64,000 nt of DNA, from NCBI GenBank assembly GCA_014706295.1, contig JACSVZ010000015.1, forward strand, positions 58,215,535-58,279,534, read 5' to 3'. This document shows positions 1 to 12,700 of the stretch, piece by piece. Position numbers and translations under genes: made by a program. The DNA is from Lycocorax pyrrhopterus obiensis (Eukaryota > Chordata > Aves > Passeriformes > Paradisaeidae). How positions within the stretch are numbered: the first letter of the stretch is position 1; every line of letters begins with the position of its first letter. The notes beneath the pieces were generated by a model. That model had not been told where the DNA came from and did not search any database. It saw only the letters and a list, made by a program, of their open reading frames with translations.

Positions 1-2357
1 AGGTTATTTTCATACCAGCTTTTCATATTTCTTACCAGCTGCCTCTCAAACCCAAGTACAATCATTTGATTCCTCATTACAAAGAAAGTGTTTGGATTAA
101 ATAGCCCTGAATTCTTCAATTCTCAAGGGGAAATTCTTATATGTTAGGTACCAATTGTGATAACAATGATGTCTGATGTGATCCATTTATGTAGCATCCA
201 GCTGTTAGAAAAGTTTCATCAGTTCTTATTCTTATACTAACTCTGCCAAAGATCTAAAATAACAATTTTTAAGCACAAATTTTGATCAAAGTCCAGGAAT
301 CAGGGAAAGTCCTACCTCTTATTAGCTGGTGATCAATAGTCCATGAGTAAGATAAATGACCCTCTCTCTTTCTTCCTAAAATGAAAGAACAGTAATTAAA
401 GGGAAAAAAAATCTACTTCTGTGCTAGATGTTACTCTGCCTGTTTAGATATACAGAATTTCCCCCCAGGCAACAAGGGATTATTCTATTTTAATCAAAGA
501 ACATACACAACTCTCATCTTTAAAACAGAGAACAGACACAGAATAATGAACTCATCTACCATTATAGGTAGATGAATTTGTGAACACAAGGAAAAAAGCT
601 GACTGAATTCCTCATTATGGCAAAAGAAACCCTGAAAAATAATCCCAACTGCTGATAACATACAAAAAAGTGCCATTTCTTACTATTAAGCTGTCAAAAA
701 ATAGATACAGTATAATTTCAAAGCCTCTGCAAGACAAGTTTTATATTTCCTCTTAGTCAAATACTTTACAAAGTTGAATCCCTTACTAGATATTAGCCTT
801 TAGCACTGCTGCACTTACACTAAATAAAACTTAAAAAGAAACTTGCTACCCTCTCAGTGTGTATCCACAGTGATTTCTTACTGGGCAAGAGTGACAAAGG
901 CAGCTTTACACTGGGGGTTTTGGCCATGGGCTTTTCAACAGTGGGACACAGAACATTTGAACAAACATTCCAAATGCTCAGAAAAGGACTGAGACGTGAC
1001 CCAGCCATAGGTGCATCCTAGCACACGTACCTACGACCTGGCAATGGTTTGAACACTTCCTTAGGAGAGGATCCAGTAGGATAGGCTTTTTTATCTGCAG
1101 GAAGTTTTCACCAGACACGTAAGCTCTTTCAAATCAGCGTTTCCTCACTTTGGTATGTTGTCACTACACAAAAAGAACAGCAATCTGGTTGAAACCTTTT
1201 CTAAAAGGTGACAGCTTTCTGCTTAGATGGCCATGAAATTATTGATGGGTTTTCCCACTCACCAGTGCATTTGGAGGTCCACAACGTGTCGCAGCTGCTC
1301 TCCGGAGTGAAAAGGCTTGCGCGTGCAGCAGGCAGCTCTGCACTGACATGTGCCTCTGCTTCACAGCAAAACTCCAGTGCAATAAAACAGCCTTTTTCAG
1401 TCCAAACAGCTGAGGAGCAAAGGACACCTAAGATCTTCTGAAAAAAATCCCCCTTAAATAATAATAAAACCCAATTCACAGAGAACATGTTTCATCTATC
1501 AACTTGGAGCAGCAAGGCAATAAAAACATGTTCAGCATGAACACACACAAGTATTACCAAACATTTTTACTCAAAATATTTATAACAAAACACAACAATT
1601 TTCATTAATTAGATTATATCTCTCAGATGCACACAAAAATCTTATTCATTAAATTACCAAGAGCTCAGGGAAACAGGCTGATCTGTTGAACATAGAACCT
1701 GAATGCAATACACCTTTCTTTACCTTACCTCAACAAGTACTGCCCTCCAACCCCTCAGTGTGAAGCTGAGATGTTTATGAACTTGGCTTATAATTGTTAT
1801 TGAAAAGCGATTTGTCTGCAATAGAAACTGTGAAGAAATCAGGCTGAAATAGAAACGGGTCTATGAAAAACTACTCAGTCGCTATGGGATTTTACTTTTT
1901 ATCCTTCACTTGCCTGCCTTGTTCATTGGTGCAGTATTTTAAAATCCTGCAAAGTGCAACTCCAGCTCCTCTTGGGCTCCTATGTTTGTCTTTTTACCCT
2001 TCTGCCTTGTGGCTGGTCTTTTAAATCCTGATCTTTAATCAAAAATGTCTGTTTCTGAGTCATCCTTCCATCAAAAATATCCAATCTTTGAGGGCTGCAC
2101 TTGCCCAGGTGTATTCTGAATTATGCTGTATCACAACTAACACAAACATTAGGAATCACAAAGCCAACTACAGCATAAAGAGCTGCAGGATAGTAACATG
2201 TGATGTCTTCTATTTCTGCCAGCAGTATGATGTATTAACCACCAACAGTTCAGTATGATAAACTCAGTACCTTGCAGGTTTCAGAAAACTATCTTGCTGC
2301 AAAGGTTGAAACAAAATACAGTCATTTACATCACTCCTACCAGCCTGTATCATTACC

Positions 2358-2438
2358 ACAGAACACCTTGGGTTGGAAGGGACCTTAAAGATCTTCTAGT
2401 TCCAACCCCCTGCCAAGGGCAGGGACACCTTTCACTAG
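2358..2438 (-). mobile_element. CR1 LINE 3'-end fragment, antisense
   Basis: Read on the plus strand this is the reverse complement of the CR1 3' untranslated end: GGGTTGGAAGGGACCTTAAA, then the 'tccaaccccctgcca..gggcagggacacc' block and 'ttcactag'. About 80 bp survive. The terminal ATTCTATG repeats are eroded and the rest of the LINE is missing, as expected for the 5'-truncated copies common in bird genomes. Confidence 0.85.
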
Positions 2439-2628
2439 AAACTAGGAGAGAGGCAGTCAAAAGGGCCTCAAGAACCCGAACAACAGGCAAGTTAAGCCAC
2501 TTCTGTCACATCCACATTACTTCAGGGTAGCACCAAGGATCTCTGTGGCACCACTGACATTACTGTATTTTGCAAACACTTTATCTCCTAGGAGCTTTGG
2601 AAAAAAACTAAAACAAAACCAAACACCA

Positions 2629-2641
2629 CCCCCCCCCCCCC
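2629..2641 (+). repeat. poly-C run (13 C)
   Basis: An uninterrupted run of 13 C follows an A/C-rich stretch (aaacaaaaccaaacaccacc). It is a simple repeat, likely length-variable and a place where sequencing or assembly may err. Confidence 0.9.
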
Positions 2642-4067
2642 GCATAAACAAGGAAAAAGTAAATCATAGTGTTCCAAACCTGCAACTACTCTGAGTACCC
2701 CCGATGTGAAGAAAAGCAGTAAGGAGATAAAGCATCTGATCTCTTTAAAAAAAAAGGTACAAACTACTATCATGTTTAAAGTGAAGAATATGCCTGTAGT
2801 AGAAAGGAGATATGACAGAAAAAATCCTCTCATTTACTTAATTTCTCCTCAGTCCTTCCTCCTGTGGTTTTAATTCTCCCTTTCCTGTTATAGATGACAG
2901 ACAGCCTTAGATGGAGTTTTTCCTAGTAACATCCACTAAAAGTTCTCTGCCTGCTTTAAAGGCACCCATTAAAAAAGGAGAACTGTGGTGGGGGTAAAGC
3001 ACAGCTTTTGGCAGCTGTGCATTCAGGAGGGGCAGGTAAAGATGAGAGAACGGGAACAGGTGTCACAGGCCAGCTCTGGCACACTGAGAACAAATGCTTT
3101 TGACAGAATGTGATCTTTCGAAAGCACTCAGGGACGTTTGGGTGGTAATTTATAGCACATTTCACTCTGTACATCTCTCTAAACCTCACCTCTACCAGTA
3201 AAAAAAATTCAATCTCAACCTCTGATCTTTGTAAATGCGGAACAAGGGAATTCTTTTCTCCCCAAAGCAACTATCTGTTAAGTAACTGCCAGTTACTTTC
3301 TTTTTTTAAAGCCTAAAGAAAGAATGGCCAATAAATATTCAGCTTTTTATAGTGACAACACACCTCATTAAGTGTACAGGTTATGCAGCCGCATTGTGGA
3401 AGGCTGAGTCTATTTTCTTTCAAGTTACTGTTTAATGTGGCTTTGTAAATATTTAAATGTATAGCTACCTTCAGCAATTTCATTAATTTATAATTTTAGG
3501 TCTTGTTCTTATGTTTGAAGCCTCTGACACTAGAAATCGGCACGTGCTTCCTCCATCTGTGTCATCTCTCTCTAAACAAGCTCTTCAGTGCTTCTGAGAA
3601 CATCATTGACATCGACTGAAAATTGCACTAAGAAACACTTTAAGGTGTATCAAGACCTGAGAGGTCATCCTTCCATCAGCTTACAGCCCAAGTGCACAAA
3701 AGAGAAGGAAAAGAAGTTTTCCTGTTGATAAGTGAAGTGCAGAGAAGTTTCTGCATAGACACAAAACAAATCTGCTGCTGTTTTATCGACCCCAGTTCTA
3801 GTGGCATCTCACCAGGATCTCAAAAACTCTTCCAGATTTATCTACATGTGGGTACGAGGTGCAGCACTAGCTTTTCATAGCGATTTCTCAGAAGTGACAG
3901 TGTGAGGTATCCATCAGCACAACTGCTCTTATACAACAGATACACACAAATACAGGCTGAGGTTTTTTTTGTCAAAATAATGTACAAGATAAATTTCTGT
4001 TGTAAAAGGTAAAATGAATGCTTTATGCAAAAGAGCAAGGAAAAAAAAAAGCCTTCAAAAGTAATGT

Positions 4068-4091
4068 TGCTTTAGGAAGCTTCCTAAAGCA
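4068..4091. repeat. 24-bp perfect palindrome
   Basis: The 12-base half-site TGCTTTAGGAAG is followed directly by its exact reverse complement, centred on an AAGCTT. There is no spacer, so it is a two-fold symmetric site rather than a looped hairpin. No function is assigned. Confidence 0.85.
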
Positions 4092-6047
4092 CATACAAGA
4101 CAAAGCCCACCAAAATATATACAAATAAGAAGAATAAACTTTGGGAAAGACTTCTGGAGCTTAACATTGGAATTTATTTGCCACAGATCCATTTTGGTGG
4201 CTGAACTGAGAACTTGGCAATAACCAACCAACCAACAAGATATTTTGTCGGTTTTCCACTACAATAAATAATAAAAAAAAAAAGAAAAAGGTGGCTGGAC
4301 ATTGTCACAAGATGCTGCCACTCTTAGATAAAAGGCTACAAATCTTAATTAAAAGTGTATTTCAAAAGGAAAAAGGAAGCATAATTTCACTTCCATGAAG
4401 AGTTACATACTTTTCAAGACTTCCCAGCTCCAAATACTTTTCAGACAAAATAGTTAAAACCATTGATCCAAACTAGATCTCGTTTCTTTTACTTTGAGAC
4501 AAAAGCTTTAGTTGAACAAACTGAATGTTCTTCCAAATGTAATGAGGAATTACTTTGATTTAAAGGAAAAATAATAAGAAACACATAGAAAGAGATGTTT
4601 CAGAGGTAAATTATTTAATATATGCACCAAAATTGAGCTCATTGGCCAAGAAACTATTTTTGAGATGGAGTTTTGGACCCTTCAAATTTATGCTCAGCTT
4701 GAGACAACTGAAATAAATTTTCCTTTCATGAATTTTAACTTTGATAAATGGATTGAGACATGCAGTCTGTTGTGGGTTTGGCACACTGTCCTGTCTCTTA
4801 ACTTTAATGGCCACAAGATGAACCTCAGTGCATGAAAGCCTCTATTCGTAATTTCCAAATGTTGCAAAATGATGTAGTAAACAAGGACTGACCAAAAAGT
4901 ACAAAGAATCCTGTATTCTGTGGCAGCCTGCAGTGCACTCAACTCAGAGACATTCAGGACATGGGAGAACACAGAGGAGCACTCAGGTGTTTTCTGAACG
5001 CCCCCTGAAGAGTGAAGACTCGAGACTCCAGGACTTCCATTTAAAAGAAGGTTCTCCAAAGCAACATTAGGTCACAATAGCAAGCAAGGGTATTTAAATG
5101 CAACACTTCCAAGTTTAAAATTATTAGAAACACTGCTCTGACTGCTATGGTGGGGAGAGAGGAACTGCTCCTAGGAAAAAATGCTCCTTCACTTCCCAAG
5201 CAGACAAAAATTACATGGGTTTGAAGATTCTGAAGGCACTACATTAAACCAAGTGCTTTTCAAACACTCATCTAGTAAGTTTATGGCACAGCTTAGTTGA
5301 AAGCTGTTGCCAGATGTCAGATCACGAATACAACAAAAATATTTTGAGGAGAGCTCTGAGAGTATAGTTTTCTCCAAACTGAGAGAAACAATCAAGCAGT
5401 GCAACTGAAAAATTCTTTTTCTTGGGCCAACATGCTTTTGGAAGGGAGCTGGGAAACCATTTTCTTTCAAAAGATCAGCCATAGAGAAAGAGTCTTTACA
5501 TGCACAGATGAATTTGGTTTGCCAGTCACTGAGGAATGTGAGTGAAAGAAATCTGCATTTTCAACTGAGAATACTTCCTCCAATAGAAAAACCGTCCATT
5601 AAAACAACCCCAAAAGCCACAACAAAAACCTCCACAAAATGAAGAATCAGTAATACGAACACAGGAACTGAAGCCCACACACATCAGTGGCCATTACCCC
5701 ATTTGAATGGCTTTGGCATCTACAGTGAACACACACTCGTTCTCTCCAATATTTGCCTGAAAGGTTGTGCATATAGCAACAGAAGTTCTGCAAACTTTTC
5801 AAAGTTTAGCAGCGAAAAACAGGAAAATTTACTTTATTTTGAAATATTTTTTGATATTTATAGTTCTGCTACTTTGACACATGTTCCTGTACTTTTCTTT
5901 ATAACAGTCTATTTTAAAATAAATCATATCAAACACTTCAGGCAATTAGATCCAAATCTCTACTGACAAGCAAAGTTATAAAAGGAAGTTCTGACAAAGT
6001 CACTGTAAAGATGTCACGAGAATAATGAATAAACATTTCTATACAAT

Positions 6048-6053
6048 TTTATT
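6048..6053 (-). promoter_or_regulatory. candidate distal poly(A) signal of MTPN
   Basis: TTTATT on the plus strand reads AATAAA on the minus strand, about 3.6 kb downstream of the MTPN stop codon. The distance fits the long 3' UTR known for this gene. The GT-rich downstream element is weak, so the assignment is tentative. Confidence 0.4.
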
Positions 6054-7157
6054 TATACTTCAGCTGTGATTTCTGTTAATAACTGTTTTCAATTTCTTTG
6101 ATGAAGGAGAAAGCAAATTGCTTCAGTCTTCACGGGTAATAGGAGAAACATTCCTCTCTCTACAGATTGTCTCTTAGAATTTAACATGAATAGAAGATCT
6201 TCAACATTATGCGTTACCATTTAAGCAGGAGAAGCAGACTACAAGACCACAAAAATAATCAAAACCCCTTTTAAATGGATGTAATCTAAAACCCCCTAAA
6301 GCAACCACAAAGAACATTATACATTTAGTTTTCAAAGCAGATTCCATTCCACATTTCAGTCTTATAAGCAGCTGAATAGTTTAATCACTGTACATGTGAG
6401 CTGGAACTTAGATTCCTTCCAGGCAAATAAAAAGTTGTAGCCCGAGGTTAATAAAACACAGGAGCAGAGAGGGAAATCAAACTACATTCTCATATCGCAC
6501 AATTCAAGTTTATTCCATTCATTCTTGCAACACAAACTTAAAAATACAGTATCATTTAGCATTCTGATGTCTATGAACCATGATAATGATGAACCCAACT
6601 GTGTCAAAACAGTTAACAATGGTGAAAAGAGAAAGTCAAATATCAAAATGCACAGAGCACTAGATTTTCTTCTGTCACTGCGTAGAAAGATGATTGTTTG
6701 TCCATTTACAAAATATAATTAAGACAAGTTCATTTTGAAATTTTGCATGCAACACTGCAATTGCTTGACCTAGGACACTCTATTCTTACCAGCCTCTTCT
6801 ACAAATAATCAATGTTCTATTTAACTATTGTACTCCTTTTCTCATTTGCTCCCTGTAAGAAAAACGGAGCAGAGGGTACAAAATCCAAAATATAGTTAAG
6901 TTTATAACTTATTCAGCACAAATTTCAAAGGAAAAGGTTTAAGAACAGAGTGGATTTCCAAGTATATGCAATTCCAGTCTGACAAAGTATTTAAATTCTG
7001 TTTATAGAATGAAAAATAATTTACAGTTTGGTATTTTTATCTAGTTAGGACCTACTCAAAGATAGAGGAAGCCACCCATTATTTTTTCCACAAAATAGCT
7101 AACAAGAAAGAAACAAATGAACAAGCCCAGTCTCTAGACAATTACAAATGCATAAGC

Positions 7158-7163
7158 TTTTAT
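7158..7163 (-). promoter_or_regulatory. candidate proximal poly(A) signal of MTPN
   Basis: AATAAA on the minus strand is followed about 35-60 nt later by a strongly T/GT-rich stretch (gggcttgttcatttgtttct on the minus strand), the usual layout of a good cleavage site. It would end the 3' UTR about 2.5 kb after the stop codon. Confidence 0.4.
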
Positions 7164-8751
7164 TTCTACTTTTTTTTTCTTTTAAATCCTGGGCAAAATT
7201 ATTAAACACCTGTTATGTAGTGCAAAAAGCAGAAAAGTATTTCTTCTTTATAAGCCAAACATTAAATGCCATCTTTTTAACTATCTCAAAAGGCAGCTTG
7301 GGTATATATTACAGCCAAATTAACACTTGACTCACTGAAGTCTGTTTGCTTCTTTTTTCCCCCCAGGGTGAAGTAAGAAAAAATAAGGTGTCCCCAAAAT
7401 TGTAGAAAAAGGGAGGCAAAATCGCCTCAGTGAATCACCAGAAGAGTTAGTACAAAGATGATGTTTCTTTGCTCACTTCAATGAGAGTTAAAGGGAAGGG
7501 CGGGAAAGAATACAGAAGAAAAAAAAAAACCCAACAAAAATACAAACCCACTATGGCCAGACAACTTGACACTAATCAACACAAAAAACTTGAATAATCA
7601 AGTTCTCCACATAAAAACAGATTGCAGTTCTCTAGACTAGTATTTGAATAGCTAAGTATTTAATAGCATACTATGGAGGCAAGTTGATGCCAAAGATTGT
7701 TACTTTCATAGCTGAATAAAGAGTTAAACCTATAGTCTGTGTTCACACTATTACAATGACATGACAATCCAGCACTGATCAGAGATAAGATTAAAGAGTC
7801 CTCTTATAAATAGTTATTAAAAGCACTGTTCATCAAATATTCTTGTTCTTTTATCAGCAGTTCACCAATTGATCTATCACTGATTTCCAGCCCTTCTGTT
7901 CTTCCTTGCCACCCATCTCCAAGAAAAAGTAATTGCACTGTACAGTTTATGGCCAGAGTTGATTGTTTTCTCCATTGCTTTTCTTACAGTATGTGTAGAT
8001 GTAAATCAGTTCCTGCTCTCATTTTACACTCTAAATGCAATGCTTTTCATAGCTGAGACATTCAGTCCTAATTTGCAACATTATTCAAGTAAGACTAAGT
8101 CTCCATTAAATAAGAGTGGTAGTCACCAGCCTACTTCTATATATCCTCTCGATTTCAACAGTGATATCAAAACAGTATCAGCTACTTTTGTTTAAGAATT
8201 CAGCATGAGACGTTATATACATTTGTTTTTCTGTATTGTGTTTGTTACCAGAAAGTTTGAAATCTGTATTCCAAAAAAACGGAAGAAGTATAGTTTGTGG
8301 TACAGAACCTGCTTCTCAGTTTTAGGTGAGCCAGCAGTCTAATGAAAACTTTCAGGATGAGAGCCAGCAGCTCAGACATTCCCGAGGACCACAAGATGTG
8401 ACAGGAGTGCCTACAACATCATTAAACACCTTCCTGTGAATGATCGAGACTGTCATACTTACTGGCATAGTAAATCTTATCTAAAAGTCAATGGTTAATG
8501 TGGTATGGTCACACTGGGAACTTCCAGAAGGAGCCTCATGCCTTAATGGAATTTAAGAGGTCCATCCATTCAACAATGAAACACTGATTTGAAGATATGC
8601 ACAATTAAAAAAATTCTGTAGTAGTTAGAGCAAGTTAAGACTTCTGCTTGTACATCTTCCTGCTTCTACATTTGAACTTAGAAAGGTTCCATGTTTACCA
8701 GAAAAGCTTAGCATCAATATTCACCTGATACAAATGTCTAAATAATTACTG

Positions 8752-8757
8752 TTTATT
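8752..8757 (-). promoter_or_regulatory. possible proximal poly(A) hexamer
   Basis: AATAAA on the minus strand about 0.9 kb after the MTPN stop codon. In such AT-rich sequence a lone hexamer may occur by chance; no clear downstream element supports it. Confidence 0.2.
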
Positions 8758-9641
8758 TTCCACATATGACTTGATTATTCTTGCATACCAAATAGCCTGG
8801 AGCTTTCACACGTGTCTAGGAATTTTATGCTGATGTGGTGAGTAAAGAAATTTCATCTTATATTCCTTTTGGAAAAAAAAAAAAACTACAGTGAAATTTT
8901 GACCTCTCTCTCAAAAGCAGTTACTTAAAATGTCTGTCCTGGACTAGAACAAATACGGGATACAAAGACTTCAAGCATCCAAAAGTACCTTGGCAGATAT
9001 TACGGAGTGTAACACCATCACGCCTCAACTGGTCTTTCTTGGTTTGCTCAAGAGTCAGAAAACATTAGTGTGACATCCAATTAGTCAATATAAAGAACAG
9101 CTCCAATAACTAGTATCAAAAGTCCTCAAAACCGCAACAGAAGCTTTAGGCAGAAGAAGAACAAAGCTACCCACTGAGAGAGAAGAGAGAAGAGCAACCC
9201 AGCCACCTACATTACTACACTTCAGATTATGGCAGACACTAAGAGCATGGGACTATTGTCTCCTTCACAATTAGTTTCAGGTACATAGCACAGTACTTCC
9301 ATCTAAAGGAAGTACTTCCATCCATCTAGAAAATCTTAGTACTAATCTAGGAGGCTTACAAGCCAAAAATTCAGGAGCAAGGTCTGTCTTCCTTCTTCCA
9401 TTTTCACTAGAAACGGGAAGAGATTGTGCACTGGAAAGAAGTCCTAGAAGGACACTGTTCATTATAGTTTTCAACCCTCTCCGACCAGATTATCTTTGAT
9501 ACAAGCCCCTAACTAGTCTGATTCATAAAGAATTTCCCTCCCCCCAAAGTATTTAGCTGAAGAAGCTGGAAGATGCAAAGAGTGACAGACAGGCAGCAGT
9601 GTGAGGCCACAGGAGAGACATTTAAGATATCAGTCCATCCG

Positions 9642-9728
9642 TCACTGAAGAAGAGTCTTGATTGCCTGGTTGTCAGTGGCTTCAAAGGCAGTTAGTCCAT
9701 CTGGGCCTTTCACAGTCTTATCAGCACC
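9642..9728 (-). CDS. MTPN: MTPN coding exon 4 (C-terminal), with stop
   Basis: Last coding exon of myotrophin, residues 91-118 followed by TGA at 9642-9644. On the minus strand it follows an AG acceptor (9729-9730) and starts in phase 0 with [11 protein letters not shown], the start of the last ankyrin-like unit and the C-terminal helix; it ends in KTLLQ. The human protein, as I recall it, has Ala at residue 115 where this has Thr. Myotrophin is a small cytosolic and nuclear ankyrin-repeat protein that binds the CapZ actin-capping protein and inhibits barbed-end capping; it has also been linked to NF-kB dimers and cardiac hypertrophy. The exon's length (28 codons plus stop) brings the spliced product to exactly 118 residues, so the annotation is internally consistent. 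Confidence 0.97.
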   Translation of the reverse strand, partial: GADKTVKGPDGLTAFEATDNQAIKTLLQ

Positions 9729-12700
9729 CTGCAAAGACAAGGAGAAGGACTGTCAATTCATAAAGCCAGGCTGCATCAGTACAAAGCGTGTCAAAAGTTA
9801 CATATCTTACATAATTTTATTGATTACATACAGCTTTTTACTGCACTGCCTTGTTTTCATTCAGAAACCAACCAGACAAGATTGATGTACAGAACTATTC
9901 AGCATGCAGCTAATCTGCGTTTCCAACTTCGTCATTTAAAATGAGGGGAAAAGCCACATAACTTTTGTTACACAGCAAGTTGCAAGTTCAACAAATTATC
10001 AGTTCATCTTAGAAACAGATGGATTTTTCATTTCCAGCAACTACTCTTACAAAAGCAAAAATTCAGTGTTACATCCTTCTACAAAAGCTATGGTGCAAGA
10101 AGCTCTCGTGCTAAATTAGACAGCTAACACCTGGGAGAGCTGATTTACTAACAAATCATACTATATTCATTCTAGATCATACAACAGCCACAGTCATCAA
10201 GGATTGTGCTTCTCTTTCATTCTGAAAAAAAAGTCCCTATTGATACATCAGAAAAACAACACCACAAAATCATTCCAAGTCCGAAACTGCTCAGGTTTGT
10301 TTTGAAAGAGTTATGTGTACACCTAAAAGGCAACAAAATAGAACAGGGAGGCAGAATGGAAGACAATGAACCAAGTGGATAAATTGAAGAATTAGAATAA
10401 GCTGCTGAAAGTAAGCACAAGCACAGTGCCAGAATTATGGGAAGAGAACAAAAGAAGGGAAACAGAGTGATTACCTAGTCACATTTGCTTTGAGCACTGT
10501 GTAATCATATTTATAAAAGGGAAAACACAGAGTAAACTGTACACAGGGTAGCTAAATAAGGGGACAAAAGTTATTAGAGCTCACAGGACTGATTTCAGAA
10601 CAACTCTGCAAGACGATATGCAAATCTCACTTGAAAATATGTGCGGCTGCTCTATCAAATGACAGGAAAAACACTGTGGGTACAAACACTCTTTGTCAAA
10701 AGTGTGTACAGCAGAGGGCTGTCTTCAGTTTATGCATAAGCTCTCCGTAGAGTAAGTACAAATCCCTTCTCAATTACAAGGAAGATTGTCAGTATTAAGG
10801 ACACCCAATAGTTTAAGAACATAATGAACCTAGAATTTCCATAGCTTCTTTACCAATTAAACACACAAAGCCCCACTGAACTTCCATACATACCATGCCT
10901 GTTCCCAAGATGACTCTCACTTTCCTAAACTTTTCTAACAGTCTAATAAACTGGATCTGATACCACTGTGATGTTCTACCAATACTGCTCTTCACAGCGT
11001 AGGATATCTCCCTCTCTGAAACTTGTACACTCTTTGCTTGCATATACTCAACCTGTCATTTGAAGAAGATGGTTTTGCAATGGTTTTTAAGGCAGCATTG
11101 GCAGTCTTGTGGTCCACTGGCCAAACTGATCTTCTTGGAGCTGTTCTACCTTCCTTGTGGCCCCTAGAGACACTCAGTGCAAGATATGCATTGAGTTCAT
11201 GCCAGTGACAGGAGCAGTTGTAGGATCACCTCTCTATCACTTGGCTCAATGTACAAGGATGTTGCAGTTCTTTGGGATATGAACGTGAGCTGAATCAGCC
11301 TGTTCCCAACAAGTGACAATTTGGTAACTGCAAACACACGCTTGGGCTGAAACCATGGGAACGCTGCTTGTGAAACATTTATTTTTCCCCTAAAATAACC
11401 CCTGAGAGATTTAACAGGTACTCAACACCTATAATCTGAGTTGTCCAGGGAAAAGAAAAGCAACTAAGAGTACAAATGGCTTCTTTTGCAGATGTTGATT
11501 ATTTCTACTGCTTAGATAGCACTCGGATTAGAATCTGTGTGGAAATCAAGGCTTCAAAGCTATTCCCTGATGTTAAGCTCAGAAAATCTTGACTTGAAGA
11601 AAAATGGAACTATGCAGTAACTGACCTGACAGAGTTTGAAGAACTTTAATTATAAAACTCTCCACCAATGTACCAGCATTTAGGATACAAAAGATAACTG
11701 TTAACTAAGGTAACTTTGAAGTATAAAGAGAGCTTTTAATTTTAACATAGGACTGGTCCCCCTCCTGAGGAAAATACTTCAGAAAAGTTATTGACATGCA
11801 AGACCTGAGTTTCTAAAACAGCTTCACTGAATGTAGGATAAGAGGGTCATGAATACCTAAGGAGGACACCGTTTATTAAACTCAGTGCTAATAAATTAAG
11901 AAAATGGCCCATTAGCTAGACAGAAAGATTCCTACATTCAATAAAAAGAGACGGAAACAATAAAGGTCAGGTCAAGAGGACTTTAATTTGCAGAAGTACA
12001 ACACTGCCTGGAAGCAACTTTAATAAGAAACTCATAAAAGTACAATGATTCCACAGTACTCTCTACTTCCCCAAAGTAAAAAGTTACTAATATTTGCGTT
12101 ATGTTCTACTCTGAAAATACACATACACAAATAAATATAAACCCCCTCTCCTTGGCAGGGTAATAGCAAACAAGAATGTTTGCCCACTTAAGCCGCCAGG
12201 CAAAGCACAAATGTTAAACAAGCTCTTGAGAGCCACACAGGAGCTCCTTGGCTCCAGATGCAGTTCCGGAAAAAACCCAGAGCAACAAACACAGAACCCA
12301 CGACGGGAGCTGAGCTCCCACCAAACTGTGCAACCAGCACGGGGGGCACTTAACAAAGCTGGGAGAAGAGTGGTTTACACAGCAAGCAGCAAACTGCTAG
12401 AAAGAGTTGCCAGATGACACAACGGAGGCAGATGTCTTCTTGCTCAAAAGGCATGTGGACGAATTCATGGACAACAAATCCGTCAACACTTCTGAACAGG
12501 GGACAGATGTGTGCACCTCCGAAATCCCCAGTACAGCAACCATGAACAAGGGGAATGAGTGAGCAGACATCGTCATACTCACAACCCTTCCTTTTGCCAC
12601 TGTCAGAGAAGAAAAAAGGTGCTAAACTGCCCAACTCAACAGGCTAGTTCTTGTAACACGTTTTTTAGTAGAAAGCAGAGATCGAATCGCATTAGATATT

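Larger units (their letters stand above)
1..6029. other. 3' flank of MTPN, intergenic, no gene seen
   Basis: AT-rich sequence with no reading frame that looks like a protein family and no splice-bounded conserved exon that I can recognise. It holds a short antisense CR1 piece, a poly-C run and a 24-bp perfect palindrome, listed separately. The boundary with the MTPN 3' UTR at about 6030 is an inference from a poly(A) signal, so some of the right-hand end may still be transcribed. Confidence 0.5.
6030..9641 (-). other. MTPN: MTPN 3' UTR (probable extent)
   Basis: The segment follows the TGA at 9642-9644 on the minus strand with no intervening gene. Known vertebrate MTPN mRNAs have 3' UTRs of several kilobases, which fits an end near the AATAAA at 6048-6053 (minus strand). 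The region is AT-rich and carries no frame that looks coding. Other AATAAA hexamers (8752-8757, 7158-7163, 6509-6514) could give shorter isoforms. Its length is inferred, not demonstrated; RNA 3'-end data would settle it. In human a small second ORF, LUZP6, is assigned to this transcript's 3' UTR; I could not recognise an equivalent here. Confidence 0.55.

Noticed and set aside
6030..9641. LUZP6-like small ORF in the MTPN 3' UTR
   Set aside because: Known from human, but I could not recognise a matching peptide on the minus strand here.
10813..11343. Patch in intron 3 that looks like possible old repeat or exon
   Set aside because: I could not match it to a repeat family or protein; left unassigned.
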